Positions 8,604-17,085 are shown, counted from the first letter of the stretch. The stretch is DNA of 64,000 nt from CPC320 sp002336405 (GCA_949372595.1 CASIAN010000002.1:67009-131008), one strand, 5' to 3'. Numbers and translations are program-made. Notes: generated by a model not told the origin, from the letters alone.

Positions 8604-9191
8604 TTATACCAACGCCCGCTCCAAATCGGGCAAAGCATCTTTGCCAAAGAACATCTCGCCGCCGACAAACAGCGTTGGTGCGCCAAAGACCCCGCGATCG
8701 ACGGCGTCTTGCGTGGCCGCGATTAGGGCTGATTTAATTTGTGGCTCTTGCGTGCCGGATATAATCTCTGCTGCAGGAAGGCCGGCAGAGCTTAAGACCT
8801 CGAAAATCGTCGCGGGATCATCCATTTTGCGGCCCTCGATCCACATCGCGTCAAATACCGCGTCGATATAGGTCTTTTCATAGGATTTGCCCGTGGCGAA
8901 AATGGCCCCGCGCATCAGAGTGATGGTCATCACTGGGAAATGCGGGTTTTGGAGATAGCTCAGACCGTGATGTTGCACAAAGCGCGCGATGTCTGCGGTT
9001 TGATAGGCCAGTTTTAATGGCACGTGAACGGGGCTCATATTGCCGGTTGCCTTGAAAACGCCCCCCAGCAGCATCGGTTTGTACACTGCTGTTGTGCCGG
9101 TGCGTGCCGCGATGTCAGGCACTCGCTTGTGCACCAGATAAGTGTAAGGGCTCCCAAAATCATAGAAAAAGTCAAATGTCTGTGTCACCAT
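8604..9191 (-). CDS. 2-hydroxychromene-2-carboxylate isomerase family protein (DsbA-like kappa GST)
   Basis: This 195-residue DsbA-fold protein begins with a thioredoxin-like strand and the FYDFGSPYTYL segment typical of 2-hydroxychromene-2-carboxylate isomerases, a glutathione-dependent kappa-class GST family. The C-terminal GVFGAPTLFVGGEMFFGKD segment is also characteristic. Known members isomerise a naphthalene breakdown intermediate, but many homologues have unknown substrates, and no naphthalene genes are present here. It is the last gene of the run and its start overlaps the SDR gene by 7 bases. Confidence 0.8.
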   Translation of the reverse strand: MVTQTFDFFYDFGSPYTYLVHKRVPDIAARTGTTAVYKPMLLGGVFKATGNMSPVHVPLKLAYQTADIARFVQHHGLSYLQNPHFPVMTITLMRGAIFATGKSYEKTYIDAVFDAMWIEGRKMDDPATIFEVLSSAGLPAAEIISGTQEPQIKSALIAATQDAVDRGVFGAPTLFVGGEMFFGKDALPDLERALV

Positions 9192-9919
9192 GATTCTCCG
9201 TAAGGTCTGATGTCCATTTCAAAAGTCCAGCCGTCGCGTGGTTGATGATACAGGTGCCAATATGCCTCGGCCACCGAATGGGGGTTCATCAATGTGTCGG
9301 CAGGCAGGGTATCGGGGTTGGTGCCGGACTGGGCAATGCGTTCGCGGACAAAGGCGGTATCGACGCCTGCATCAATCACCAAATGTGCGACATGAATATT
9401 TTGTGGCCCGAGTTCTTTGGCCATAGATTGCGCAAGAGCGCGTTGTCCAGCCTTGGCTGCGCTGAATGCTGCATAGCCACTGGTGCCGCGCATGCTTGCC
9501 GATGCGCCGGTCAAAAAGATTGCACCACGTCCCCTTGGCACCATGTGGTTTGCCGCCTCTCGCCCGGCGAGAAATCCTGCGAAACAGGCCATTTCCCAAA
9601 CCTTGCGGAACACCCGCGCGGTGGTGTCGCGCAGGGCAAATTGCACATTGCCACCAACGTTGCAGATCACCAGATCCAATGCACCAACCTCGGCTTCGAC
9701 ACGGGCAAAGATGTCTTTGACGCTGTCTTCATTGCGCGCATCCAGCGTATAGCCGTATGCGCGGCCACCGGCGTTGGTGATCTCGGCGGTCAGCGGTGCC
9801 AGTTTGTCGCCATTGCGCCGCCCCATGCACACAGTAAAGCCGCCAGCGGCAAAGCGACGGGCAATCGCTGCTCCGATATAATCCCCGCAACCAATGATGA
9901 GAACAAGGGGTGTGGTCAC
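9185..9919 (-). CDS. SDR-family protein with Phe at the catalytic Tyr position
   Basis: This 244-residue short-chain dehydrogenase/reductase fold protein has a glycine-rich nucleotide loop (GCGDYIG, residues 10-16) and a serine-rich LTGASAS strand end (137-142). The usual YxxxK catalytic pair reads F152-S-A-A-K156. A tyrosine (149) lies three residues too early, and the NAG-like motif is CNVGG. It may therefore not act as a standard dehydrogenase. It overlaps the GST gene by 4 bases and the isomerase gene by 7. The substrate is unknown. Confidence 0.8.
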   Translation of the reverse strand: MTTPLVLIIGCGDYIGAAIARRFAAGGFTVCMGRRNGDKLAPLTAEITNAGGRAYGYTLDARNEDSVKDIFARVEAEVGALDLVICNVGGNVQFALRDTTARVFRKVWEMACFAGFLAGREAANHMVPRGRGAIFLTGASASMRGTSGYAAFSAAKAGQRALAQSMAKELGPQNIHVAHLVIDAGVDTAFVRERIAQSGTNPDTLPADTLMNPHSVAEAYWHLYHQPRDGWTFEMDIRPYGESW

Positions 9920-10521
9920 AGCGACCAGGCCACTTTCAGGGCGGGACGGTTGCGCAGCCGCTCAATATAGCTTGGCAGGTTGGGTTTGTCGGACAGATCC
10001 GCGCCCAGTTCGCCGGCCATGATCACCGCGTGTCCGGTCATAATATCGGCTGCGGTGAACTGGCTGGTGAGATATTCGCGTCCCGCCATATGCTGATCGA
10101 CCGCAGTCAGCATTTGGTTCAGAAGTTTGGTGGATCGCTTGACGTTGATCTCTGTGCGCCGTTCCGGTGGCAACAGAATGGTTTCGACCACTAGCGTGTT
10201 CATCGGGGGCATGATCATGCCCTCGGCATAGTGAAACCACTGCAGATAATCGGGAAAATCGCGGCTGTTTATGGGGGGGGCGAAATGACCGTTGCTATAG
10301 CGTGCCAACAGGTATTGCAGGATTGCGCCGCTTTCAAACAGGGTGATGCCGCGGTCTTCCAATGCCGGGACCCGCCCCATCGGGTGGACGGCAAGATATT
10401 CGGGGTCGCGCATGGCGCGTTCGCCCAATTCGAACTTTTGGATCTCATACTCGAGACCCATCTCCTCCAGCAACCACGCAACGCGCACGGCGCGACTGTT
10501 TCGAGAATAGTACAGCTTCAT
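9916..10521 (-). CDS. Glutathione S-transferase
   Basis: This is a 201-residue cytosolic GST. The N-terminal thioredoxin fold is MKLYYSRNSRAVRVAWLLE, with the cis-proline GRVPALED segment and the ESGAILQYL motif; an all-helical domain follows from about residue 85. The start MKLYY was chosen because the fold begins there and it lies 10 bases after the dehalogenase stop; an upstream start in the same frame would run back into that gene. Next to a haloalkane dehalogenase, a role in conjugating electrophilic products is plausible but inferred. Confidence 0.85.
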   Translation of the reverse strand: MKLYYSRNSRAVRVAWLLEEMGLEYEIQKFELGERAMRDPEYLAVHPMGRVPALEDRGITLFESGAILQYLLARYSNGHFAPPINSRDFPDYLQWFHYAEGMIMPPMNTLVVETILLPPERRTEINVKRSTKLLNQMLTAVDQHMAGREYLTSQFTAADIMTGHAVIMAGELGADLSDKPNLPSYIERLRNRPALKVAWSL

Positions 10522-10531
10522 TCGATATCCC

Positions 10532-11431
10532 TCATTTTGTGTCTTCCCAGTGGGCCAGCGCGGCCTGTGCGACAGGTTGGCCCCATTCTTGTAAAAAATG
10601 TCCACCAATGGCCATTTCCAATGGCGGCGGGCAGCCTCGAATTGTGGCCCGCAGTGTCGTCATAACCTTTGGTCCAAGCACAGGGTCTTGCATCCCAATA
10701 GCCATGAAACTCTGACCTTGCCATGTGGTGCTGAGATACTCAATGGCCTGCTTGGATATGTCAGTGCCCTCCATGTCGGGAGCTGTCATCACCATTTCGG
10801 GAAAGCGCCGCACCCCCGCCTTATAGCTGCCATCGGGAAACGGCGCGTCATAGGCGGCAGCTTCATCTTGTGTCATTGCTGGCACAGAGCGCTGCATCAA
10901 CCGGCCGATTTGCAAATCGGGATTGGCCCGGCAATAGGCGCGCCAGCTCTCAAAGCCCCTGCTGGGGGATGTGCCTGTTGCCAAGGTGGTGTTCATCACT
11001 AAAAGCCGCGTGATACGGGATGGACGGGCCATTGGCAGCGTCAGGCCCAGCAAGCCGCCCCAGTCTTGCATTACCAGCGTGATGTTTTTTAAATCGAGCC
11101 GGTCGATCAAATCCAGCAGCATCTGGCGGTGAAATTCAAACCCATAGGTAGCGGCATCAACTGGCTTGTCCGAGCGGCCGAACCCCAACAGGTCCGGGGC
11201 CACCACTCGGGCACCCGAGGCGGTAAACACCGGGATCATTTTACGGTATAGATAGGACCATGTGGGCTGACCGTGCAGACATAGAAATACCCGCTCACTG
11301 CCCGCCTCACCGGTATCGATATAATGCACCCGCAGCCCTTCCACACTTGGCAGATCGGTTAGATACTGCGGCGGATGCGGCCAGTCCGTTAGGTTTTCAA
11401 AAAACACATCCGGGGTGCGTTTGACGCTCAT
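10532..11431 (-). CDS. Haloalkane dehalogenase, HLD-I type
   Basis: This 299-residue alpha/beta hydrolase resembles subfamily I haloalkane dehalogenases such as DhlA, which cleave carbon-halogen bonds hydrolytically to an alcohol and halide. The oxyanion segment is HGQPTWSYLYRKM (53-65). The nucleophile is D123 in MQDWGG, the second acid D249 and the base H278. Two tryptophans, W124 next to the nucleophile and W163 in the cap, match the halide-binding pair of DhlA. It follows maiA after 85 bases, the largest gap in this operon, so it may head a separate module. Confidence 0.85.
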   Translation of the reverse strand: MSVKRTPDVFFENLTDWPHPPQYLTDLPSVEGLRVHYIDTGEAGSERVFLCLHGQPTWSYLYRKMIPVFTASGARVVAPDLLGFGRSDKPVDAATYGFEFHRQMLLDLIDRLDLKNITLVMQDWGGLLGLTLPMARPSRITRLLVMNTTLATGTSPSRGFESWRAYCRANPDLQIGRLMQRSVPAMTQDEAAAYDAPFPDGSYKAGVRRFPEMVMTAPDMEGTDISKQAIEYLSTTWQGQSFMAIGMQDPVLGPKVMTTLRATIRGCPPPLEMAIGGHFLQEWGQPVAQAALAHWEDTK

Positions 11432-11517
11432 CCAAGGCTCCCATCAATGTAGACACGATATCATTCAGGGCGTATTGCTTGACCCCTGATCAAGTCTGCG
11501 GTGGGATCCGGGGGGTG

Positions 11518-12153
11518 TCAATCCGGTTTGATTTGATCCGGATGTGCCGCGGCAAAGGCAGGGTGGATGGCGCAGGCTGTCTCAACGCTGCGGATTTTTG
11601 GGCATTTTTGATAGTCTGCATTCCATCTTCGGGCATTATACAATTGAGGTATCAAGCAGATATCTGCGAGGGTCGGCGTAGATCCGGCGCAAAAAGGTGT
11701 TTGGTCAAATTCGTCTAAAAGGGCTTCGAATGCGGCCAGACCGGGGGTGATAAAGCGTTGCATCCAGTCCGTACGCAGGGTTTCGCGGCCGGCCTCTTGC
11801 ACCGCGAATTGCGCCACTGATAAGTTGCACACCGGGTGCACATCAATTGCCAAAGACTGCGCCAGTGCGCGTATTTTGGCTCGCAGGATCGGGTCTGGTG
11901 GTAACAGCCCCAAGGCGCGAGTCTCGTCAAGATAGTCTAAAATCGCTAGCGATTGGGTAAAGCGGGTGCCGTCTATCTCAAGCACGGGCACCAGTCCTTG
12001 CGGATTGCGCGCCAGATGGCTGTTTGATTTTTGATCTTGGGCCACCAGATCGACTGAGATCGCCCGATAGGATATTTTGGCGAGATTGAGCGCGATCCGC
12101 AACCGGTAGCTGGCCGAGGACCGCCAATAATCATAAAGGACGACATCGCTCAT
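11518..12153 (-). CDS. maiA: Maleylacetoacetate isomerase (zeta-class GST)
   Basis: This 211-residue zeta-class GST isomerises maleylacetoacetate to fumarylacetoacetate with glutathione, the middle step of homogentisate breakdown. The signature RSSASYRLRIALNL is at residues 11-24, with NPQGLVPVLE and the QSLAILDYLDE motif after it. It sits in one operon with hmgA and fahA, which encode the steps before and after. The start overlaps the DUF2783 gene by 4 bases and has an AAGGAACC ribosome site. Confidence 0.93.
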   Translation of the reverse strand: MSDVVLYDYWRSSASYRLRIALNLAKISYRAISVDLVAQDQKSNSHLARNPQGLVPVLEIDGTRFTQSLAILDYLDETRALGLLPPDPILRAKIRALAQSLAIDVHPVCNLSVAQFAVQEAGRETLRTDWMQRFITPGLAAFEALLDEFDQTPFCAGSTPTLADICLIPQLYNARRWNADYQKCPKIRSVETACAIHPAFAAAHPDQIKPD

Positions 12154-12356
12154 GCTGGGTTCCTTTTTTTGGGCGGCAAAGCGGCGTGCAAGGCTTGTGA
12201 CAACACCGCATCATCGCCGATGTGATTGGCTAAGATTAGGATTAAACGGGCGTTAAGTGCTTCGCTTTCGGCGCAGGATAGACCGTCATGGGTCGCAAGC
12301 AAGGCGGCATAAAAATCATCGGGTGCGGCAATGTTTGGGGTCAGTGTCAACTCCAT
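12150..12356 (-). CDS. DUF2783 small protein, possible monooxygenase coupling protein
   Basis: This 68-residue acidic, mostly helical protein is of the DUF2783 type (FYAALLATHDGLS..., then NARLILILANHIGDD). It has no signal peptide or membrane segment. It overlaps the 3' end of the flavin monooxygenase gene by 10 bases and the maiA start by 4, so the three are surely co-translated. Pseudomonas 3-hydroxyphenylacetate 6-hydroxylase needs a flavoprotein plus a very small coupling protein (MhaA/MhaB). The size and position suggest this could be the MhaB counterpart, which is inference. Confidence 0.75.
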   Translation of the reverse strand: MELTLTPNIAAPDDFYAALLATHDGLSCAESEALNARLILILANHIGDDAVLSQALHAALPPKKRNPA

Positions 12357-13972
12357 GTCTTGGGCTTTCTTGCGAGGGCGCGGCGGTGCGCGCGGTGAAC
12401 AGCGGTGGGGTCAAAATCGGGCCAGCGTGCGGTGATATGTTGGTCGGGCCGGATCAGATAGACGGCGCTTGGTACTGTTCCCAGATACCGGGTTTGCAAG
12501 GCGCCGCTGGGATTGTCTTTGGTATGCAGACACAAGATCGTTATTGCAGGGTCGATGTCGCCGCCCAAGGCGGGGGGGGCTGTATTAATGCACAACAGCG
12601 TAAAGTGGTTGCCCAAATATTGCAAAAGATAGCCATCAGACAGCCATACATCCGGGCAGGGCGCACCGGGGCGGCTGCGTCCGGGGCCGCTCATCGTGTC
12701 TGGGCTTGTCAATGGCGAGGTGTGATAGAAACACGGCAGGCTGAGACGGCCGGAATTGACCAGCGGTCGGGCGAACGAATATTGCTCGGCCAGCGTGAGC
12801 ACAGCATCGCGAAACACGCGGCTGGCATGTGATTTCGGCGTGATGAAATCAGTGGAGCGGGCCGAGTTCTTGAGATTTTCCTCGGCGGCAAAAATCCGTT
12901 CATCGTCATAGCTGTCGATCAACGCCTCAGGGGCCGACCCGTCCAGAACGGCGTGCAGTTTCCAACCCAGATTATCGGCATCCTGAACGCCGCTGTTGGC
13001 ACCGCGGGCGCCGAACGGGCTGACTTGATGGGCGCTGTCGCCGGCAAAGATCACCCTGCCATGGCAAAAATTTTCCATCCGGCGGCATTGAAACGTATAG
13101 ATCGATACCCATTCGAGTTGGAAATTTATGTCATCGCCCAACATTGCCTTAAGCCTTGGAATGACATTTTCAGGCTTTTTTTCGGCCTCGCGGTCGATAT
13201 CCCGCCCCAATTGCAGATCAATGCGCCAGACATTATCGGGCTGTTTATGCAGCAGAGCGGACTGGTTTTTGTTGAACGGTGGATCAAACCAGAACCAGCG
13301 CTCGACGGGGAAATCTGCGTCCATCACCACATCGGCAATCAGAAAATTATCTTCAAATACCCGACCGACAAAATCCAGGCCCAGCGCGTGTCGCACCGGG
13401 CTTGCGGCGCCGTCACAGGCAATCAGCCAGTCGGCCTCAAGCGTATAGATGCCGTGGGGTGTATCCACCTGAAGCGTGACGTGATCGGCCTTTGGCGTGA
13501 CGTCGATAACCTTGCTTCCACCCCGCAGATCAAGGGGTGCGCCGTTTTGTTGCAAGGCACGGATGCGGTCGACCAGCGCGATTTCGAAATAATATTGTTG
13601 TAGGTTTATAAAGGCTGGCCTGCGATGGCCATCTTCGGCCTGAAGGTCGAATTCATAGACTTTACGGTCGTTGAAAAATACCTTGCCGAGGTTCCATTGC
13701 ACCCCTTTATCCACCAAGGTCTGACCAAAACTCAAGCGGTCAGCAATCTCTAATGTGCGTTTGGAAAAGCAAATGGCGCGCGATCCTAAAGAGACTTTGT
13801 CATTGTCGTCCAGTACCAGCGTTTCCACCCCCTTTTGCGCCAGATCAACCGCCAGCGCCAGGCCCACAGGCCCTGCGCCGATAATCACCACCGGATGACG
13901 GCGCGGAGTTTTGGTTTCTTGATCGGCATGACGCGCATAGGCATACAGCGGGGTGTCAAAAATCGACGTCAT
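12347..13972 (-). CDS. FAD-dependent aromatic monooxygenase (MhpA/MhaA-like)
   Basis: This 541-residue class A flavoprotein hydroxylase has a Rossmann FAD motif at VIIGAGPVGLALAVDLA (about 29-45) and a second FAD motif, FAGDSAHQVSPFGARG. The C-terminal thioredoxin-like domain is typical of the 3-(3-hydroxyphenyl)propionate hydroxylase group. These enzymes use NAD(P)H and O2 to hydroxylate phenols. In an operon with hmgA, maiA and fahA the likely product is homogentisate, so 3-hydroxyphenylacetate 6-hydroxylation is a good guess; the substrate is not shown by the sequence. The start overlaps the DinB gene by 4 bases. Confidence 0.85.
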   Translation of the reverse strand: MTSIFDTPLYAYARHADQETKTPRRHPVVIIGAGPVGLALAVDLAQKGVETLVLDDNDKVSLGSRAICFSKRTLEIADRLSFGQTLVDKGVQWNLGKVFFNDRKVYEFDLQAEDGHRRPAFINLQQYYFEIALVDRIRALQQNGAPLDLRGGSKVIDVTPKADHVTLQVDTPHGIYTLEADWLIACDGAASPVRHALGLDFVGRVFEDNFLIADVVMDADFPVERWFWFDPPFNKNQSALLHKQPDNVWRIDLQLGRDIDREAEKKPENVIPRLKAMLGDDINFQLEWVSIYTFQCRRMENFCHGRVIFAGDSAHQVSPFGARGANSGVQDADNLGWKLHAVLDGSAPEALIDSYDDERIFAAEENLKNSARSTDFITPKSHASRVFRDAVLTLAEQYSFARPLVNSGRLSLPCFYHTSPLTSPDTMSGPGRSRPGAPCPDVWLSDGYLLQYLGNHFTLLCINTAPPALGGDIDPAITILCLHTKDNPSGALQTRYLGTVPSAVYLIRPDQHITARWPDFDPTAVHRAHRRALARKPKTWS

Positions 13973-14490
13973 TTGTCAAATTGTCTGGCACTGGGGGCGC
14001 GCTCGAACTGGAGGTGAAAATCGTCCAGTTGTGGCGGCGCGATCCCGGCATCTTGCAATTGCACATGCGCCTGCCCGCGGTGGTGAATCTGATGTTGAAA
14101 CAGGTGCAGCAACAGTGCAGCGATGCTTTCTTGCGTCGGGCCGGTGCGGCGTTCGACGCTGCGGGTTTCGCCCAGTATGTGCGGGGTCAGGTTGCGGCAT
14201 ATCTCTGTCAATTGCCTATCGGCAGTTTTTTGGGCTGTCGCCAGATTAATATGGCCTTCAATGGGCGCGCGGTCAAACACGGCAAGGCCGGTTTGTCCCA
14301 ACCCCAGCGCGTCGATATAATACAGATCAACCGCATGACTATGGTTCAATGTGGCGCAGAGTGACGGAAAGAACCCGGGCCGGGTGGCGGTAAACGCCCC
14401 TTTTGTCAGGGGCGCAAGCGCTGCGTACAGGGTGTGATTGGCCCAGGCGTTGTTTTGCGCCATAATCAGATATGGGTCATCGGGGTTCAT
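13969..14490 (-). CDS. DinB-family protein
   Basis: This 173-residue four-helix DinB/YfiT-like protein carries the three-histidine metal site pattern: a histidine in the LNHSHAVDLYY segment and two in HLFQHQIHHRGQAH. Some family members are thiol-dependent isomerases or transferases (for instance the maleylpyruvate isomerase and mycothiol-transferase groups), but most have no known reaction. The ATG at 14488-14490 overlaps the upstream stop (ATGA). A second role in maleylacetoacetate-type chemistry is possible but unproved, since maiA is already present. Confidence 0.8.
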   Translation of the reverse strand: MNPDDPYLIMAQNNAWANHTLYAALAPLTKGAFTATRPGFFPSLCATLNHSHAVDLYYIDALGLGQTGLAVFDRAPIEGHINLATAQKTADRQLTEICRNLTPHILGETRSVERRTGPTQESIAALLLHLFQHQIHHRGQAHVQLQDAGIAPPQLDDFHLQFERAPSARQFDK

Positions 14491-15437
14491 GATTGCAAGG
14501 CCGCCCACATGTCGAGATCGCGCTGTGCGGTCCAGATGCGCGGGGTTTCAATGCCGCGGGCCTCGTCATAGGCACGCGCGACGTTGAACGGCAGACAGTG
14601 CTCATAGATTGCGTAATCTGAAAATTTCGGATCACATTCTTGGCGCACCGCCTCCCATGCGTCTTTCAAACTGCCATTGCGGGCGGCAACGCGGGCCGCG
14701 GGGCGGTAGGTGCTGTCGACAAAATCACGCGTGTTTTCAATTGCCGCCTCGACCATGGCCTTGCCGGTCAGCGCGTTGCCCCGGCCCGGTGCGATGGCAT
14801 CGACGTCAAACGAGGCAATATTGTCCAGCGTGTCGCCCCAACTGGAAAAATAGCCATCGCCGCAATAGCAGGCGCTGTGATATTCGACGATATCGCCTGT
14901 GAACATCACGTTCTGGTCGGGCACATGAATGACGATATCTCCGGCGGTGTGCGCACGCCCCAGATGCATCAGATCAATCCGCCGGTTGCCCAAATAGACC
15001 GTCATGTCATCGTTGAAAGTGGTGGTGGGATAGGTCAATCCCGGGATGCTTTCATGGCCCTCAAACAGCCGCGGGAACCGTTGAAATTCGCTGTCCCAAT
15101 CTTCTTGACCACGCTCGACCACCATGGCGCGCGCCGCGTCCCCCATGATAATCTGATCGGCCCCAAAGGCCGAAGCGCCCAGTACCCGCACCGCGTGATA
15201 ATGGGTCAACACCAGATGGCTGATGGGCTTGTCTGTGACCGAGCGCACACAATCGATGACCTTTTGGGCAAGGCGGGGGGTCGCTTGTGCCTCGATGATC
15301 ATCACGCTGTCATCGCCGATGATAACGCCTGAGTTTGGATCACCCTCGGCCGTAAAGGCATAAAGCCCGTCCCCAACTTCGGTAAAGCTGATTGTTTTTT
15401 CGGACATATCGCCTTGGGATGCGAATGCTTTTGCCAT
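14487..15437 (-). CDS. Metallo-beta-lactamase-fold protein with altered metal motif
   Basis: This 316-residue MBL-fold hydrolase-like protein has the usual H-x-H-x-D-H metal motif as H79-Y-H81-A-V83-R84, so the Zn2-site aspartate and histidine are replaced. H163 (GRAHTAGD) and D182 (FTGDIV) are kept. It may bind one metal or use another chemistry. A strong AGGAGA site precedes the start, which overlaps the VOC gene stop. The reaction is unknown; a ring-cleavage or thioester hydrolysis role in aromatic breakdown is only a guess. Confidence 0.82.
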   Translation of the reverse strand: MAKAFASQGDMSEKTISFTEVGDGLYAFTAEGDPNSGVIIGDDSVMIIEAQATPRLAQKVIDCVRSVTDKPISHLVLTHYHAVRVLGASAFGADQIIMGDAARAMVVERGQEDWDSEFQRFPRLFEGHESIPGLTYPTTTFNDDMTVYLGNRRIDLMHLGRAHTAGDIVIHVPDQNVMFTGDIVEYHSACYCGDGYFSSWGDTLDNIASFDVDAIAPGRGNALTGKAMVEAAIENTRDFVDSTYRPAARVAARNGSLKDAWEAVRQECDPKFSDYAIYEHCLPFNVARAYDEARGIETPRIWTAQRDLDMWAALQS

Positions 15438-15790
15438 CAGGTATCTCCTAAAAATTCGATCCTGTTTCCAACGGGATCTGTGGTGAAAAAGCGGTCCCTA
15501 TCCGGGAGGGCGGTATCCCAGATTACGGAAAAGCCCTGTTGTTCTAAGTGGCCCGCAAGAGCATGGATATCTTTAACCGCAATGCCGGGGTGGGCCTTTT
15601 TCGCCGCAAAAAACGGGGTTTCGACGCCCAGATGAATTTCAACGGCCTCTTTGTGGAACCAAGCACCGCCCCGCAGCTTCAGGTTTTCGGGTTTTTCGAT
15701 CTCTTTAAATTGCAAACAATGAACCCAGAATTCGCGACATGTGTCTTCACTGTCTTGTGGTATCGCAAGCTGGATGTGATCAAGTCTCAT
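15437..15790 (-). CDS. VOC (glyoxalase/dioxygenase fold) protein
   Basis: This 117-residue single vicinal-oxygen-chelate domain protein begins MRLDHIQLAIP and ends FFTTDPVGNRIEFLG, the two halves of the beta-alpha-beta-beta-beta repeat. Metal ligands would be H5 near the start and a glutamate near the end (E113). Its function within the homogentisate operon is not evident; related small VOC proteins are glyoxalase-like or of unknown activity. It overlaps fahA by 4 bases and the MBL gene by 1. Confidence 0.8.
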   Translation of the reverse strand: MRLDHIQLAIPQDSEDTCREFWVHCLQFKEIEKPENLKLRGGAWFHKEAVEIHLGVETPFFAAKKAHPGIAVKDIHALAGHLEQQGFSVIWDTALPDRDRFFTTDPVGNRIEFLGDT

Positions 15791-17043
15791 CGTGCGTATG
15801 GATCCTCAAGCGCTGGCAGGATCGTGCCGGTGCAGTCGCCAAAGCCGATGGTAAAGCCGTCTCCCCGGGCGGCGCCACTGAGGGTTAAAGTGTCGCCATC
15901 CTCAAGAAAGCTGCGGCTCTCGCCAGTGTCGAGGGTGATTGGGTCTTTACCGCCCCAGCTGAGCTCTAGCAAGGCGCCGCGCTGGTGCTTTTCGGGGCCG
16001 GATATGGTGCCAGATCCAAGCAGATCACCCGCCGTCATCGGGCAACCCGAGGTGCTGTGATGTGCCAGTTGCTGTGCTGAGGAATAATACATCTCGCGGT
16101 AATTGGTGCGCGCGATCGTGCTGGTGGCTTTGCCCTGTGGTGCCAGACCGACCTCAAGGTCGATATCATAGAGCATCGGACCGGTGTCTCGCAGATGTGG
16201 CAACAGTTCAAAATCGCGCGCGGGCGTGTCGCAGCGGAACGGCTCGAGCGCGGCTTTGGTGATGATCCAAGGGCTGATAGACGTGGCGGTGGCCTTGGCC
16301 TGAAATGGCCCAAGTGGCTGATATTCCCAGGCTTGAATGTCGCGCGCCGACCAGTCGTTAAGTAAAACATACCCAAAAATCATCTGGTCGGCCTCATCTA
16401 AGGTGACTGGGCCAAAGCTGTCGGTCCCGACAATGGCTCCCAGTTCCAGCTCAAGATCGAAACGGGCGCTGGGTGCAAACCTTGGCAGGGCATCCTCTGG
16501 CCCTTTAAGCTGTCCCCAAGGCCGGCGGATATCGCTGCCCGAGACCACCACCGACGAGGCCCGTCCGTTATAGCCGATGGGCAAATGCAGCCAGTTGGGT
16601 GGCAGGGCGTTCTCGGCGCCGCGAAACATCGTGCCAACATTGGTGGCGTGATGCCGTCCGGCATAGAAATCGGTATATTCTGCAATCAGAAACGGCAGAT
16701 GCATGCTGGCATTCGATTGTGCCACCATAAGGCCCTCAAGCCGGGTCTGATCTGGGCTGTCTTGCCCAAGTAATGCCAGAAGGCGGTGGCGCAGACCGCT
16801 CCAAGCCTCGGGTCCCTGTTCCATCAACTCGTTCCAGAACGGCACATCAAAAACCGGCCCCATGTCAAGATCGATCAAGCCGGCCTCTTCACAGGCCTGC
16901 AGGTCGAGGATCATCTCGCCAATAGCAACACCGCACCGCGGATCGCTGTCTGGGGTTGAGAAGACCCCATAGGGCAGATTGTTCAGCGGAAACGGGCTAT
17001 CGGCGTGATTGGCTGAGGTGACCCAGCTGTGTAATAGAGGCAT
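15787..17043 (-). CDS. fahA: Fumarylacetoacetase
   Basis: This 418-residue enzyme hydrolyses fumarylacetoacetate to fumarate and acetoacetate, the last step of the homogentisate route. The active-site segment DFYAGRHHATNVGTMFRG (Asp and His ligands and the catalytic His) and the later SGSDIRRPWGQL segment match the family. The length is typical. It starts 42 bases after hmgA with an AAGGAACC ribosome site and overlaps the VOC gene by 4 bases. Confidence 0.95.
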   Translation of the reverse strand: MPLLHSWVTSANHADSPFPLNNLPYGVFSTPDSDPRCGVAIGEMILDLQACEEAGLIDLDMGPVFDVPFWNELMEQGPEAWSGLRHRLLALLGQDSPDQTRLEGLMVAQSNASMHLPFLIAEYTDFYAGRHHATNVGTMFRGAENALPPNWLHLPIGYNGRASSVVVSGSDIRRPWGQLKGPEDALPRFAPSARFDLELELGAIVGTDSFGPVTLDEADQMIFGYVLLNDWSARDIQAWEYQPLGPFQAKATATSISPWIITKAALEPFRCDTPARDFELLPHLRDTGPMLYDIDLEVGLAPQGKATSTIARTNYREMYYSSAQQLAHHSTSGCPMTAGDLLGSGTISGPEKHQRGALLELSWGGKDPITLDTGESRSFLEDGDTLTLSGAARGDGFTIGFGDCTGTILPALEDPYAR

Positions 17044-17085
17044 TCTTGGTTCCTTGTGGTCTTGTTTATTTCTGTTAATGGCCGC

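Noticed and set aside
9242..9970. A 242-codon plus-strand frame opposite the SDR and GST genes
   Set aside because: Both genes on the minus strand have clear domain motifs and overlapping starts; the plus frame has none.
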